DNA of 64,000 bases from Notospermus geniculatus. Lineage: Eukaryota > Nemertea > Pilidiophora > Heteronemertea > Lineidae. How positions within the stretch are numbered: the stretch's first letter is position 1; each line of letters starts with the position of its first letter. The stretch spans positions 1 to 64,000 of the forward strand of contig NMRB01002515.1 of the NCBI GenBank assembly GCA_002633025.1, read 5' to 3'. Both the position numbers and the translations under genes were made by a program. Below the pieces are notes generated by a model, which saw only the letters and a list, made by a program, of their open reading frames with translations, was not told the origin of the DNA and did no database searches. This document shows positions 22,190 to 31,874 of this stretch, in pieces.

Positions 22190-22770
22190 GGTGGCGGGGG
22201 AGATAGTGAACGCATCCAATTGAGGTCCGTTTGAAATTGAATTGCACGAATGTGTTACGACCGAAGTTTATTTTGCCAACGAAATTTGTGAGTTTATGTA
22301 TTGTTTCAGATCTCCGAATTGAAAAAATGCACAATAATTGACTGATTATGTAACTTTATTCATGAACAATGGCAAGTCCCAGATGAAGTTTTCAGAGGCG
22401 ATGACGGGTACAGCCGGCTACAAAAAAGAAATCGCTCGTGAAAATTTGTGAGAAAGTCCGCAACTTTCCCCGCGAGCCCTTTGTTATGGTAATGAAGAAC
22501 GCTTGTGGAGTTTGGTCACGTTCGGATGAAGTCTGTTCAAAAATCATCGACGATAGAGCTATTGTTAGGGAACGGCGTGCCCTAATGGAAAGGCGTCGAA
22601 AGAGGTATTGCGCAATACCATTCCGGGCCCAACATGCCTAAGAACTACACTTGCCAAATATTGAAACAGGCTATGATTGTGACCGACTGCGCTTGAGCGC
22701 ATGAATAAATTCACTCAAATCATTTCCATATTCAGCGGGAGAATGCGCCGGGCTAGTCACCCCCGCCACC
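22190..22770. mobile_element. 581-bp element with TTAA target duplication
   Basis: Short inverted ends GGTGGCGGGGG and CCCCCGCCACC are flanked by TTAA (22186-22189 and 22771-22774), the target duplication of piggyBac elements. The inside has a 67-codon frame with no recognised domain, so it is probably non-autonomous. Confidence 0.55.
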
Positions 22771-22774
22771 TTAA

Positions 22775-23340
22775 ATAAAAGCAATTTTTATGAATTTAAA
22801 TGATCAAGTTATCAAATCTGTTCGCACTGCCATACAGTCAAACTCCTCCAAATTCTCTGGTGTATTCTGATTGTATCTGCAACAACCTGTTGAATGCTCC
22901 CACAAGCATAGAACCTTAAAGCAACGAAAACCTGTAGTAAGGCAGGAACTGTGTGGCTTCTGTTAGTACCGGGTTCTATATCGGCAGCAAGAAGATTGGT
23001 AATATATAAATATTTCACGCCAAGCCATGAAATAATGGGAATTATTCGTCAGGTCAGAAAATATTTTTTCGATGTCATGGTTGATTATGCATGTTGTAAC
23101 TGATATTGACCATAATCGTTACCACAGCATTCCATTCAAAGCTGACAGGCCTAGATGTGCTGTTCTGTTTTATTATTGACAAAGGGGCTGCATACTTAAG
23201 GTTGAATTGTACCAAATAATTTTTTGATTATTTATAATAAAGTGACAGAACCCATTTTCACAGGGTGATTAATTAAGAGGTTTAACTAGATTATAAGAAA
23301 CACGCTGAGCTATATAGAAAGGTGCAATTTAAGCCCCAAA
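22775..23340. other. Unassigned AT-rich stretch
   Basis: No gene or clear repeat structure recognised. Confidence 0.4.
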
Positions 23341-23344
23341 ATAA

Positions 23345-23710
23345 GAACAAGAGGCCCATGGGCCTTGCGCTCAGCTGGCTATGACCTGCCAACTCAAGAG
23401 GCTGAAACACAAAACACAAAAAATTCGAAAATTCCCTTATTACTTGTCGCAGCTTGTTGACATTTTTAGTGTACGTTTTTTATACCTCTATTGAGGGGAC
23501 ATAATATATCATACGGGTTTTGACCTTGACCTATTTTTCAAGGTCACAGCGCTCAACGTGTAGCAAAAGTTATGAACTTGATACGTTTCGTCAATATTTG
23601 ATCTAGCAACTTCATACCTTGCATAAATGTGTACTAGAGGGATAATTTCTGAAATAACGATTTTCGGCCCGGTCGGACATTCCATTATTGCCGCCACGCG
23701 GCATAACCTG
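23345..23710. repeat. Dispersed repeat (AAGAGGCCCATGGGCC type)
   Basis: Starts with ACAAGAGGCCCATGGGCC and CGCTCAGCTGGCTATG, a terminal sequence also found inverted at about 37590-37630. It contains TGACCTTGACCTATTTTTC and ends with a GCCGCCACGCGGCATAAC block like the repeats at 34.4 and 45.8 kb. It is a truncated member of that family. Confidence 0.55.
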
Positions 23711-23746
23711 AAAATCATTGAGGTGCTATTACTCTTGAAGTGCTAT

Positions 23747-23867
23747 TGTCTCTCGCTATACAAATAGACCACATAACGATAAGCAGCTGTCTCTCACTAT
23801 ACACTAGACCACATAACAATAAGTGGTGATCTTTCTCTGTACAAATAAACCACATAATAACGAAGCA
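23747..23867 (+). repeat. Three copies of a ~40-bp tandem repeat
   Basis: Units start TGTCTCTCGCTATAC (23747), TGTCTCTCACTATAC (23788) and TTTCTCTGTACAAAT (about 23830), each followed by ACCACATAAC/T. Confidence 0.6.
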
Positions 23868-24201
23868 ACATAATATCTGCCACACCCCAAATTAGTATCG
23901 GAATAGGCCTACAAAGCGACGGGCGTATATTGCTACTACCGCCATGCGGTACACTTGTTTAAGGTCACGGGTCCAGAGCCAGTTCAAGTCGGTCAATTTG
24001 ATGATTGCATAGACGTATAGTAGGATGTGACAACCAGCTGGCCTGGCTTGATAACTGCCAGAACACAGCACTACGCCTCTGGTTGAATATGCAGAATTAC
24101 CGGACTCGATAACAATGATTTGATATGGCAATGTTATCACATGAAACCCCACCCAATTAAACTACCCCTTGATATGATACTGATAGAAATAGTGATGAGA
24201 C

Positions 24202-24563
24202 CAATCTCGTACCCAGATCTACCTCATCCGAGGATATCTCTGGAAAGGGCTGCGATCTGACCAAAATTTCTGGTCAACCGCTGGCAGCGTGCCAAAATGT
24301 CTGTTTCCCACAATATTTCTTTCTTCGATGACTGAAAAATATCATATATGCCTAAAGAGTCATATAATACACCCAAAACACGAAGTTGTTTGAGTATTAG
24401 AGCAATTTCAAACGAACAGTTTAGTTGGGAACATCATGCCGCGGGTGCCAGCTCAGTGTGATTCGCCTCATAAATTAGTATATCGCGCATGCACAGTATT
24501 CCTGAAGTCGTCAGCCCTTTCCAGTGGTGTTGTAGGAACGTAAACCCACTGGGGACGAGTTTG
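24202..24563. mobile_element. 362-bp insertion upstream of peptide copy 1
   Basis: Ends CAATCTCGTACCCAG and CTGGGGACGAGTTTG are imperfect inverted repeats. TGATGAGAC is duplicated on both sides (24193-24201 and 24564-24572). The homologous upstream region of copy 2 has a single TGATGAGA (31754-31761) and no insert. An 8-9 bp duplication with CA...TG ends suggests a hAT-like or related element. Confidence 0.7.
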
Positions 24564-24578
24564 TGATGAGACATGGGC

Positions 24579-24588
24579 CATAAAGGGG
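24579..24588 (+). promoter_or_regulatory. TATA-like block of peptide copy 1
   Basis: CATAAAGGGG followed by AGATGAGC, conserved with CATAAAAGGG at copy 2 (31768), about 100 bp before the start codon. Transcription would start some 25-30 bp downstream. Confidence 0.45.
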
Positions 24589-24792
24589 AGATGAGCTACA
24601 CAGCACAGGCAGAACCTTGTTAGCTACGTTCGACACTGGAGCTGGAGAGAATCATTGCGCACATCAAGATCCGCCATTAGTTTGATATGAAGTCAATCCT
24701 GTTCATCTTTCTTGTTCTGCTTGCTGACGCATTTGCAGCCGAAGCCAACGACGACCATTCTATGGAGAGGTCCAAAAGGGCTATTTGTCTTA

Positions 24793-25362
24793 AGCCTGGC
24801 GCAGATCGACCTTGCGACTGGATGCAACTACCTGCACCAGTCGCTGTCGATGTGAGCAGACAGCGCACATCGATTGCGACTGGTCATTGCGGGAACAAGT
24901 GGCACAAACCAGTCTCAATCCGGAGCGCGCACATCGACACATGCAACTGAACTGAATGCTACACGGAAATTGTCGATGTCGTCCGAACGGACAACTCGTA
25001 CTCGGGAGTCATGTGATAAACATTCAAAATGGCTGTGCACCTAGACTGGTTGCCGGTCCCAACATCGGAGCCAGTTGGGACTACGAACCAGTCTAATGTG
25101 CACCACAAACGAGGAAATTCATTGCCAGAGCGCGCACATCGACTGTGACTGAATGCAACTAGATGCAATGGTCGGCAACGAGTAGAACATGTGCAACTGA
25201 TTGCAACTACCTGCAACGGTCGGCAATAGCGTTGCCGGGCCGCTCAGATCGACCTGTTTGTGCAACTGATCAGTTGCAACTGTTTGCAGCCAGTCGCAAC
25301 CATTGCCGGCAACGGCATTGCAGGTAGTTGCATCCAGTCGCAAGGTCGATCTGCGCCAGGCT
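24793..25362. mobile_element. 570-bp Harbinger-type element inside peptide exon 1
   Basis: Inverted ends of at least 45 bp begin AGCCTGGCGCAGATCGAC; the insides repeat TGCAACTACCTGCA-type words. TTA is duplicated at 24790-24792 and 25363-25365, the PIF/Harbinger signature. Removing the element and one TTA gives the uninterrupted exon, matching copy 2 at 31983-31995. Confidence 0.85.
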
Positions 25363-25503
25363 TTACAAGAGTTGGACGCAAGAAAAGGAACTTAGGGTAA
25401 GTTTACTGTTGCTTATACTCGTATTAACCTTTTCCCCAGTTAAATGGAGACTCCACTCATTGTAAACTTGAATTTTTATCAATCCATGTAGGCTATTCTC
25501 ATG

Positions 25504-26077
25504 GGGTAGTTATTAAGTACGGAACGGAACGGAACGGAATCGTGGTTGCAAACGGAATGTAAAATACGGACTGGCCCTGAAACTGGAACGAAATAAAGTT
25601 GATCTTCATTTCATTTCAAAGGGACAGTGCCGTGCTGTTATGTTGGTTCGTTCTATCATGTTTGTGGGGGAGCTCAACTCTAAGGTCTTGCCAATATCTG
25701 TGTTGGTGTAGTGCTTTTGTGGTGGGTTCGATTCTGTACTGGCCGTGATGTTTGTTGGGATGGGGTAGGCCTTCCCTACCAGAGTGACCGCCAAGACCCA
25801 AGAATCAAATCAACCACTGAAGCAATACACCATCCCAATGGCAAAAAGGAACTCCATATTAACCCCAATACAGACTCGAACCCACCACAAAAGCACTTCC
25901 CCAACAAAGTAAACGGCACGACCCAATAATTGAGCTTAATACCAACATAACACAACGAACCCACCATCACAACAGCGCTATTCATAAGATTAGCTCTCTT
26001 CGTTCCAGTTTACAGCTCGGTCCGTCTTTTACATTCCGTTTGCAACCAGGATTCCGTTCCGTACTTAATAACTACCC
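25504..26077. mobile_element. 574-bp MULE-type element in the intron of peptide copy 1
   Basis: Long inverted ends (GGGTAGTTATTAAGTACGG and its complement; about 60 bp) include CGGAA repeats. Flanks ATTCTCATG (25495-25503) and ATTGTCATG (26078-26086) match in 8 of 9 positions. A 9-bp duplication with long inverted ends fits Mutator-like elements. Confidence 0.65.
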
Positions 26078-26463
26078 ATTGTCATGAGTTGTGATGTCAC
26101 CAGTGTCAATAGCCTGACGACCTTTGTAGTGAATGAGTTAATACTGTGACTGTCTCAACCTATCGGCTGTACCTTCATAAACATGCATTAAGCACACATG
26201 ACATCATGTGTGCTGTAAAATGGTCCCCCTTAGGATCCAATTAAAATACTTAAAAATGTGAGTTTTTTTGCTAAAATATGACATGTTGCAGATATCAATG
26301 AATTTGAATATATTAACGGTATTTCAAAAATTCAAAATTTTACACAGTGAGTGGAGTCTCTCTTTAAGGCCTGCTCGTTTGGCACCACCTGAATACCAGT
26401 AATTAGCTCGTAAGTAGGTGACTTTTCTCAAGACCTCAATTTTGTTAAAGATTGGCTCGTATT

Positions 26464-26551
26464 TTAGAATGCTCCTCAATGTAAAGGAGTTCCTCAAGGC
26501 TATTGTTCTCAATAGCCTTGAGGAACTCCTTTACGTTGAGGAGGATTCTAA
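26464..26551. repeat. 88-nt near-perfect hairpin
   Basis: Arms of 42 bp (TTAGAATGCTCCTCAATG... and its complement at 26510-26551) are separated by a 4-base loop TTCT, with two mismatches and further pairing outside (CGTATTT/AAATACG). It lies in the intron of peptide copy 1 and is absent from copy 2. It may be a tiny inverted duplication; a transcript would fold like a small-RNA precursor. Confidence 0.7.
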
Positions 26552-26870
26552 TAAAATACGGGCCATTGAATCAGACATTTAATCTCTACAGAAGGCACAA
26601 ATCGTTTCCAGTCAGCGTTTCCGAAGCAATTAGAATCGGTGAACGACATGACATGACATAAAACAAGACTGTGTTTTCTTTCAGCGAACCATGCAAGACC
26701 AGAGCTAACTGTCCTGGGTTATGTAATCGGTGCGGCCGTAGGAACGTATGTGAACACTGGGGCTGACAGACGTTCCTCACGATTTTACCAGTAGGCCAGA
26801 TGAGATACTGATGGAACAGTTGCTGTCCTAACCAAAACCACAGAGAATACGATAATCTGTAGGTATATGT

Positions 26871-26876
26871 AATAAA
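26871..26876 (+). terminator. Polyadenylation signal, peptide copy 1
   Basis: AATAAA about 105 bp after the stop of exon 2; copy 2 has AATAAA at the matching place (33421). Confidence 0.5.
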
Positions 26877-26984
26877 AGTTAAAGATTCCATTCTTTATTT
26901 TTTATTCACTTTTACATAGTTTTGACGATATATTCTGACCAATGAGAACTTACGTTTGGTCAGTCAAACATGACATAGAGAGGG

Positions 26985-27310
26985 TCTTTTTTGTAGACTG
27001 GTACCCGGTCTTCTGGGCAGCTTGCATTCAAATACCGGTGAAAGCAAATTAATCTACGGCGGATTCCCGACGAGTGACGTCATTCTACAGCTCCAAGAGC
27101 AATAGATCGACGCCGAGCTAAATATAGACCAGCGGGCGCCATGATGGTTTTATGCATTTACTTGCGTCTGTCCTAGTATTTTTAATCAGGACAGTGTTCG
27201 GTCTATCTTTTTGCTCAAACGGGCCCTTTCTAAAGCAATGAGGAACCCGCCTGCCCTTTATCCCGACAGGTCGGCGCTGCGAGCGATGTGACCGAACCGA
27301 CGTCATTGAC
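26985..27310 (+). repeat. Direct repeat shared with 62.27-62.66 kb
   Basis: GACTGGTACCCGGTCTTCTG, GAGTGACGTCATTCTACAGC and AGACCAGCGGGCGCCATGAT are nearly identical to 62270-62640. The distant copy carries a 178-bp MITE inside that is absent here. Class of the repeat unknown. Confidence 0.75.
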
Positions 27311-27935
27311 GTCGTTTTACGTGGTGACGTTGCGTCATGAAAAAATCAGCTGTGCATTTTCTACAGGAAAAAATTAGATAAAGACGTTGCCGTTATCGCC
27401 ATCCTACCTCTTTATTTTAAGGAAAAAAGCAAAGAAATTGCAGAAATTTCCATCCGCGACAGGATGGTGCAAATTTTAATGTCATGCGACCGAAAAAATA
27501 GTGCTGATTTCACGCCAGAAATTAGTGGAAATGACTGGAAATCACGTTGAAAAAAGAACCTTCGGTCACATCGATCGCAGCGCCACGTCGTGACGTTAGT
27601 TCGTCCTGTTCCTCATTGGAATCGTTCAGCAACACGGCAGCCAACCACGCAAGACTGAAGCTGACTGCAGCTGAACACAGTCGTTCGCAAAGAACCAACC
27701 AAACCCAATTTTTCAAGGCAATGATGGAGCGGTCACCATCTCTGTGTTTTTCTGTAGAATATCGTGTGTCAAGGAGCAGTTCAGGTCGGACAAACCGATA
27801 CTTCATCGAGCTAACGTAGGATCAAACTCGCTAGCCCAGCGGTACGGCGTTCCGTGTTTTCGGTTTGCTCCACTTGTACCACTGGCTTCATACGCCCTCA
27901 TCACTCTGCTCAGAATGAGCACAGTGAATAAAGAA
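27311..27935. other. Unassigned stretch
   Basis: Short open frames on both strands (around 27522-27819) show no recognisable domain. No strong repeat seen. Confidence 0.4.
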
Positions 27936-28151
27936 CTGGGGCCGGTTGCACAATCAGCGTTAACCAAACGTGGCGATAAAGCCTATTCTGGCGTTAAATC
28001 TCCTAACGTGTCGTTAGCTAACATAGCGTTATTTTTTGGTTGCCCAAAGCAGTTTTAACGCCAGCGTTAGCTATCGGTACTCTATCGCTGGTGTCAGATG
28101 GTTGCTAGGGAAATTACCCAGAATGCAATGGGTTTTATAGCAATATCCAAC

Positions 28152-29591
28152 ATGGCTGCCACCACTGAAAAAGTGGAGCCCGAGGAGCCCGATAGCCTAG
28201 TGGTTATCACGTCCGCTTAGCAAGCGGCAGGTCCCGGGTTCGAATCCAGCCTGGGCCATGTGGGATTTCATTCCCGGCTCTTCACGTCCGTCGCATGGGA
28301 CAGTAAGCCGTGGTGCCTTGTACCTTGTGTCTTTGCAAGGGCAAGTAAAATACCCCATCCAAGTGAGGAACATGAGTAGCTTGTGATGGCCTACTCCGTA
28401 CTTACCAGGGCCAATAATGCTATAGCGTCGGCCCTGACGGAAAAATGAAATACAAATACAAATACTGAAAAAAGTTCTCACTTCGGGGGAAAAAAGAGAA
28501 AGAAGCGCTAACTGGACCACAGAGGAGATAGTTTTGCTTGTTGACCTAGTAGAGGAGGAGCTTGTGGTACTCAGGAGTCGATTTACATCCAGTTTAACCC
28601 ACACAGTTAAGGAGAGCAAATGGGATGACATTGCCAGCACGATTACAGCCGTAGGAAATGCCGCACGCACATGGAAACAGGTCAGGGAAAAATGGAACCA
28701 TTTGGTTTCAAAGTCAAAAGAGGCATTTTCCAAGGCAAAATCTCACCAGCGTGGAACAGGTGGAGGTGCTCCATTGCCCGATGTTGATCCTGTCACAGCG
28801 AGGATCATCGACATCTACAAGGATGATGCCAGTTTCAATGGGATCGAAGCTGGATTTGAGAGCCAAGTTGGCCCCAAGAGGATCAGGCCCATTCATGCCA
28901 TTTCTGCTTCTGCTGGTAAGTGGCGTACCCAAAATTGCAATCATCCCTTCCCTGCCAATAAGATGTTGCTGTTAAAACAATAAAAAGAAGCAACCAACTG
29001 GAAAATATTCGACTATTAGTATTTTCCAAGGGGAGGCAAGGCCTAGATTTTGTCGTCTGCTTCGGTGGCCGGCATCAAGTGCATGTATGAGGATACAGCA
29101 TTTTATAAAATGCAGACCTATTTGGTGCATGAAAAACACATTTTGAAATCAAATAACTCCCCTCCAAAAATAGATGAATTTATTCAGTGAAATTGGCAAT
29201 TCACAATTCTGTGATAAAACTTGACAGTTACATGAGATTGTATTATTATTCCGTGTTATTACCGGTATGTTTCAGCCAAAAAGAATGTCCAGACAACTCG
29301 CACAGCGCAAGACCTCCATGTTAAGGTGTTGGAAGCCACCCTGCAGGCACAACAGGAGATAATGGCCACTCAGAGAGTGAAGCGAGAAAAGACTTAACTG
29401 GAAGTGGAGAAATTAAAGCTTGAGATTGAGGTAGCTTTACATAAAAATCCAGCAGTAGTTTTTTTGTGCTGTGACATGACAATACCGGTACCGGAACCTG
29501 TAGAAAGTGAACTAAAATTCTTCTCTTGTCATTTCAGGTGTTGAAGGAGAAAAGGGACATCGCAGAGTTCTCAAAGTACATTGAACTTTAG
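28152..29591 (+). pseudogene. Myb/SANT-like protein of the Harbinger element
   Basis: Three exons: 28152-28174 plus 28464-28915 (donor GCTG|GTAAGT), 29276-29430 (acceptor TATGTTTCAG, donor GAG|GTAGCT) and 29538-29591 (acceptor CATTTCAG). Frames join correctly. The first exon encodes a Myb/SANT- or MADF-like domain (NWTTEEIVLLVDLVEEE, KWDDIASTITAVG, TWKQVREKWNHLVSKSKEAF) that would bind transposon ends. Exons 2-3 encode a charged helical tail (EATLQAQQEIMATQRVKREK, then VLKEKRDIAEF). Two breaks: a 289-bp SINE inserted between codons 7 and 8, and an in-frame TAA at 29395-29397 in exon 2. In Harbinger elements such a protein helps import and target the transposase; this copy is dead. Confidence 0.65.
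28175..28463 (+). mobile_element. tRNA-derived SINE inserted in the Myb-like gene
   Basis: The 5' part (28191-28261) is tRNA-like: GATAGCCTAGTGGTTATC resembles the A box, CCGCTTAGCAAGCGG an anticodon arm (loop TTAGCAA) and GGTTCGAATCC at 28237-28247 is a B box. The body ends in an A-rich TACAAATACAAAT tail. ACTGAAAAAGT (28164-28174) and ACTGAAAAAAGT (28464-28475) are the target duplication. Confidence 0.8.
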
Positions 29592-29754
29592 ATTTAAAGT
29601 GCTTGTCACCAGATTTTTGGGATGTTGTTTTAAATGATTTCTAAGAGAGTATGAGAGACAAACTTGTGTTCCTTGTTCTTCATTTCGTACCGGATAGTTC
29701 TCAGTTGGAAAAGGCTAGGTGTTTAGAAGTACCTAGTAGCAAGATAATCGCGAT

Positions 29755-29895
29755 AAAGGCGGCCATTTTAAGGTCCATTGTAGTCATCATCATCATCACT
29801 GCTGTCACTATCACCTTCCATGTCCTCCAGATCACTATTGTCACTTTCATCTTCTGGTGGTTCCCTTTCACTTCTCATGACTGCGATGACACCCT
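29755..29895 (-). pseudogene. Possible C-terminus of a Harbinger transposase
   Basis: On the minus strand an open frame gives GFKGVIAVMRSEREPPEDES and then an acidic run ending YNGP-stop. Acidic tails occur at the end of many Harbinger nucleases, and a convergent nuclease gene is expected here. No catalytic residues are present, so this is weak. Confidence 0.25.
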
Positions 29896-29924
29896 TAAAA
29901 CCATCACCCCCTCAGGTCTTAACA

Positions 29925-30680
29925 CACACTAAAAATTGTTGGGTTGTTTTTGCAACCCAACAGTTGGGTTACACCAGTTGGTTTGAAAATATGGGTCAAA
30001 TATTGAAAAATAACCCAATAAAGTATGTTAAAATTGACCGAATGGATTGGTTTGTTGCAAGTTACCCAACACTGGGTTAAATTTACCCAAGAAATTGGTT
30101 TAGTGCCAGTTGTCCTACATTTACTTAAAAGTAACCCAACACGGTGTTAAAAATAACCCAATGGATTGGTTCAACCGGAAGATATAACAATTATTTCGTA
30201 ATTCGAAAAAAATTAATAGCAGAAAGCCTGATTTAAGAAAGCAAACACATAAGAATATTGACAAACTAAGCTTTGAAATCTCAGACATAAATTTCAGTTT
30301 GTGAATGTTTCCGTTTCAGATTTATAAAAACGATAATTGTATAACATCGTTTTTCTCTCAACCATACAAAATATTTTCTGCTGTGCGTTGGTATACCCCC
30401 ATCCAAAAGAACTCTTCGTAGCTTCTCGGCCTATTGGCTAAGGTTAAAGTTATATTATATTTAAGAGCTGTTATAGGTGTCAATTGCGCAAGCAATCAAG
30501 ACCTTAAAAAGCTCAGTGTGATAACCCAACACGTGTGTTATCTGAGTGACCCAACCGTCTAATAACACAACCTGATGGGTAATTTGTGACCCAAGATTGG
30601 TCTGTATTTTAAACCAATCGATGGGTAAAACGACTGACCTAATGATGTTGGGTCAAGTTAACCCCCTGTTGGGCAAGNGA
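29925..30680. repeat. TTGGGTTA/TAACCCAA motif-dense element
   Basis: Starts CACACACTAAAAATTGTTGG. GTTGGGTT or AACCCAAC-type words recur more than fifteen times in both orientations, clustered at the two ends (29940-30180 and 30525-30675), with a plain AT-rich middle. Nested in the Harbinger element. Built like the AGTGTT-rich element at 2.69 kb. One N at 30678. Confidence 0.55.
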
Positions 30681-31206
30681 AATCTTCTTACGCCTGGTGA
30701 GCATCGTAATGGATATCCCGCGGTGAGGGTCAGTTTCACTTTTGTCAAAATGAATTGACCAGTACGATTTGTAAATGATGTCAATTAAACCTAGGCCTAC
30801 TGTGGAATAAAACTGCGGTCTGCCGTTGAAAAGAAACTCACAAGTGATGTGTAACCCTAATTAGGCCTTTCATAACTTGGCCTGGAACGTGTATAATCAA
30901 TAATTCCCGTGGTTCGCAGGTTGGCCGCGGTGGCCGGATAAGTCATATTATACAGTAGCTAACATGTAATAATAACAGCCCCAGAATTTATACTTGGGTG
31001 GATGGTCTGTTGGATCTAGGTCGCTAACGCCAGAATTTTACTAACGCCACTTTAACTGGGGCTGAGAAGGTACTTTAAAGTTAACGCCATAAATAACGCC
31101 ACTCTGTTCCTAACGCCGATTGAGCAACAGAAAAAACGTTAACACCACGTTAGGAGAAAATTAACGCTGGCGATAGTGCTAACGCTGATTGTGCAACCGG
31201 CCCCTG

Positions 31207-31590
31207 ATCTACAGCTAGTTTTACACCCTAATAAAATCATAATCGTATTGTCAAGTTTAGAAATGTACCAAAACACCAAACTCACCATGATTTTTAAACA
31301 TTTGTTTATTATTTTGTGTTGCACTTTTTTCGGCGGATTACACGTATGGCTGTGCGTCGGTTCAGTCGTTCCGGCAGAAACAGTTTCCATTTTAGAAGCA
31401 ACCAAATCGATCCACCAATCAGGTTTGTCGAATTTGGTCACATGATTTTGTGAGGGTAAACGTAACCACGTGCTACCTGGAGGCAGCCATCTTAAATGAC
31501 GTCATTCCTACGCGAAAAGACGTACGGGGCACTGACGTTTGAAGGCAGAGTCACTAAGGTGAAACCGTGTGACCTCTGCATCGGAGATTG
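31207..31590. other. Unassigned stretch before peptide copy 2
   Basis: No recognisable gene; contains flank sequence between the Harbinger element and the duplicated peptide locus. Confidence 0.4.
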
Positions 31591-31767
31591 ACGTAGGATG
31601 TGGCAACCAGCTGTCCTGACTTAATAATTGCCTAAACCCAGCACACCTGCTTGGTTCTGGCAAATATGCAGGATTATGATAACGATGATTGATATGGTAA
31701 GGTTATCACAGGGAATTCCACCCAACTAAACCTTGAGATGATACTGATAGTAGTGATGAGAAGTGCC

Positions 31768-31777
31768 CATAAAAGGG
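31768..31777 (+). promoter_or_regulatory. TATA-like block of peptide copy 2
   Basis: CATAAAAGGG, then AGATGAGCCGCACA, conserved with copy 1. About 100 bp before ATG 31875. Confidence 0.5.
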
Positions 31778-31874
31778 AGATGAGCCGCACAACATTGGCA
31801 GAACATAGTTGCTAAGTTCGACCCCGGAGTGGACGAGAATCATCTCAAACTTAAAGATCCGCCATCAGTTTGAT

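Larger units (their letters stand above)
24687..26766 (+). pseudogene. Secreted Cys-rich cationic peptide gene, copy 1, transposon-broken
   Basis: Two-exon gene. Exon 1 (24687-24792 plus 25366-25396) encodes a signal peptide (MKSILFIFLVLLADAFA), an acidic propiece (EANDDHSMERS) ending at a Lys-Arg cleavage site, and the start of the mature peptide with one Cys and a GRKKR basic run. Donor: GG|GTAAGT at 25397. Exon 2 (26685-26766, acceptor TTTCTTTCAG) is in frame and holds five Cys with spacing C-x5-C-x3-C-x2-C-x5-C, then four residues and TGA. AATAAA follows at 26871. Without the insert the precursor would have 72 residues, with a mature part of about 41, very basic, six Cys. A 570-bp element splits exon 1 after the codons for the first Cys and Leu, so as assembled it reads into an unrelated tail and stops at 24948. 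Size, charge and six Cys recall cationic antimicrobial peptides such as sea-urchin strongylocins; family not recognised. Confidence 0.7.
27939..31203 (+). mobile_element. PIF/Harbinger-type transposon, 3.27 kb
   Basis: Ends GGGCCGGTTGCACAATCAG and CTGATTGTGCAACCGGCCC are a perfect inverted repeat of 23 bp. CTG is duplicated at 27936-27938 and 31204-31206. GCGTTA/TAACGC words repeat in both subterminal regions. Inside are a three-exon Myb/SANT-like gene (plus strand), a possible transposase C-terminus (minus strand), a tRNA-SINE and a TTGGGTTA-rich element. Harbinger transposons typically encode a nuclease and a separate Myb-like protein, which matches. No intact nuclease is visible, so it is non-autonomous now. 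Confidence 0.8.

Noticed and set aside
22438-22641. 67-codon frame inside the TTAA-flanked element
   Set aside because: No transposase motif and the length is within chance for this composition.
24687-24950. 87-codon reading of peptide copy 1 straight through the transposon
   Set aside because: The part after the first Cys comes from the inserted element's inverted repeats and is not shared with copy 2.
28191-28261. tRNA gene candidate
   Set aside because: The tRNA-like head is followed by a SINE body and flanked by a target duplication, so it is a SINE and not a tRNA gene. The same applies at 37770.
28197-28733. 178-codon minus-strand frame across the SINE
   Set aside because: Reads the SINE and the antisense of the Myb-like exon; no domain and explained by the plus-strand features.
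29651-29932. 93-codon plus-strand hydrophobic frame
   Set aside because: Its Ile/Val/Thr runs are the antisense of an acidic Asp/Ser run on the minus strand; a real membrane protein is unlikely.
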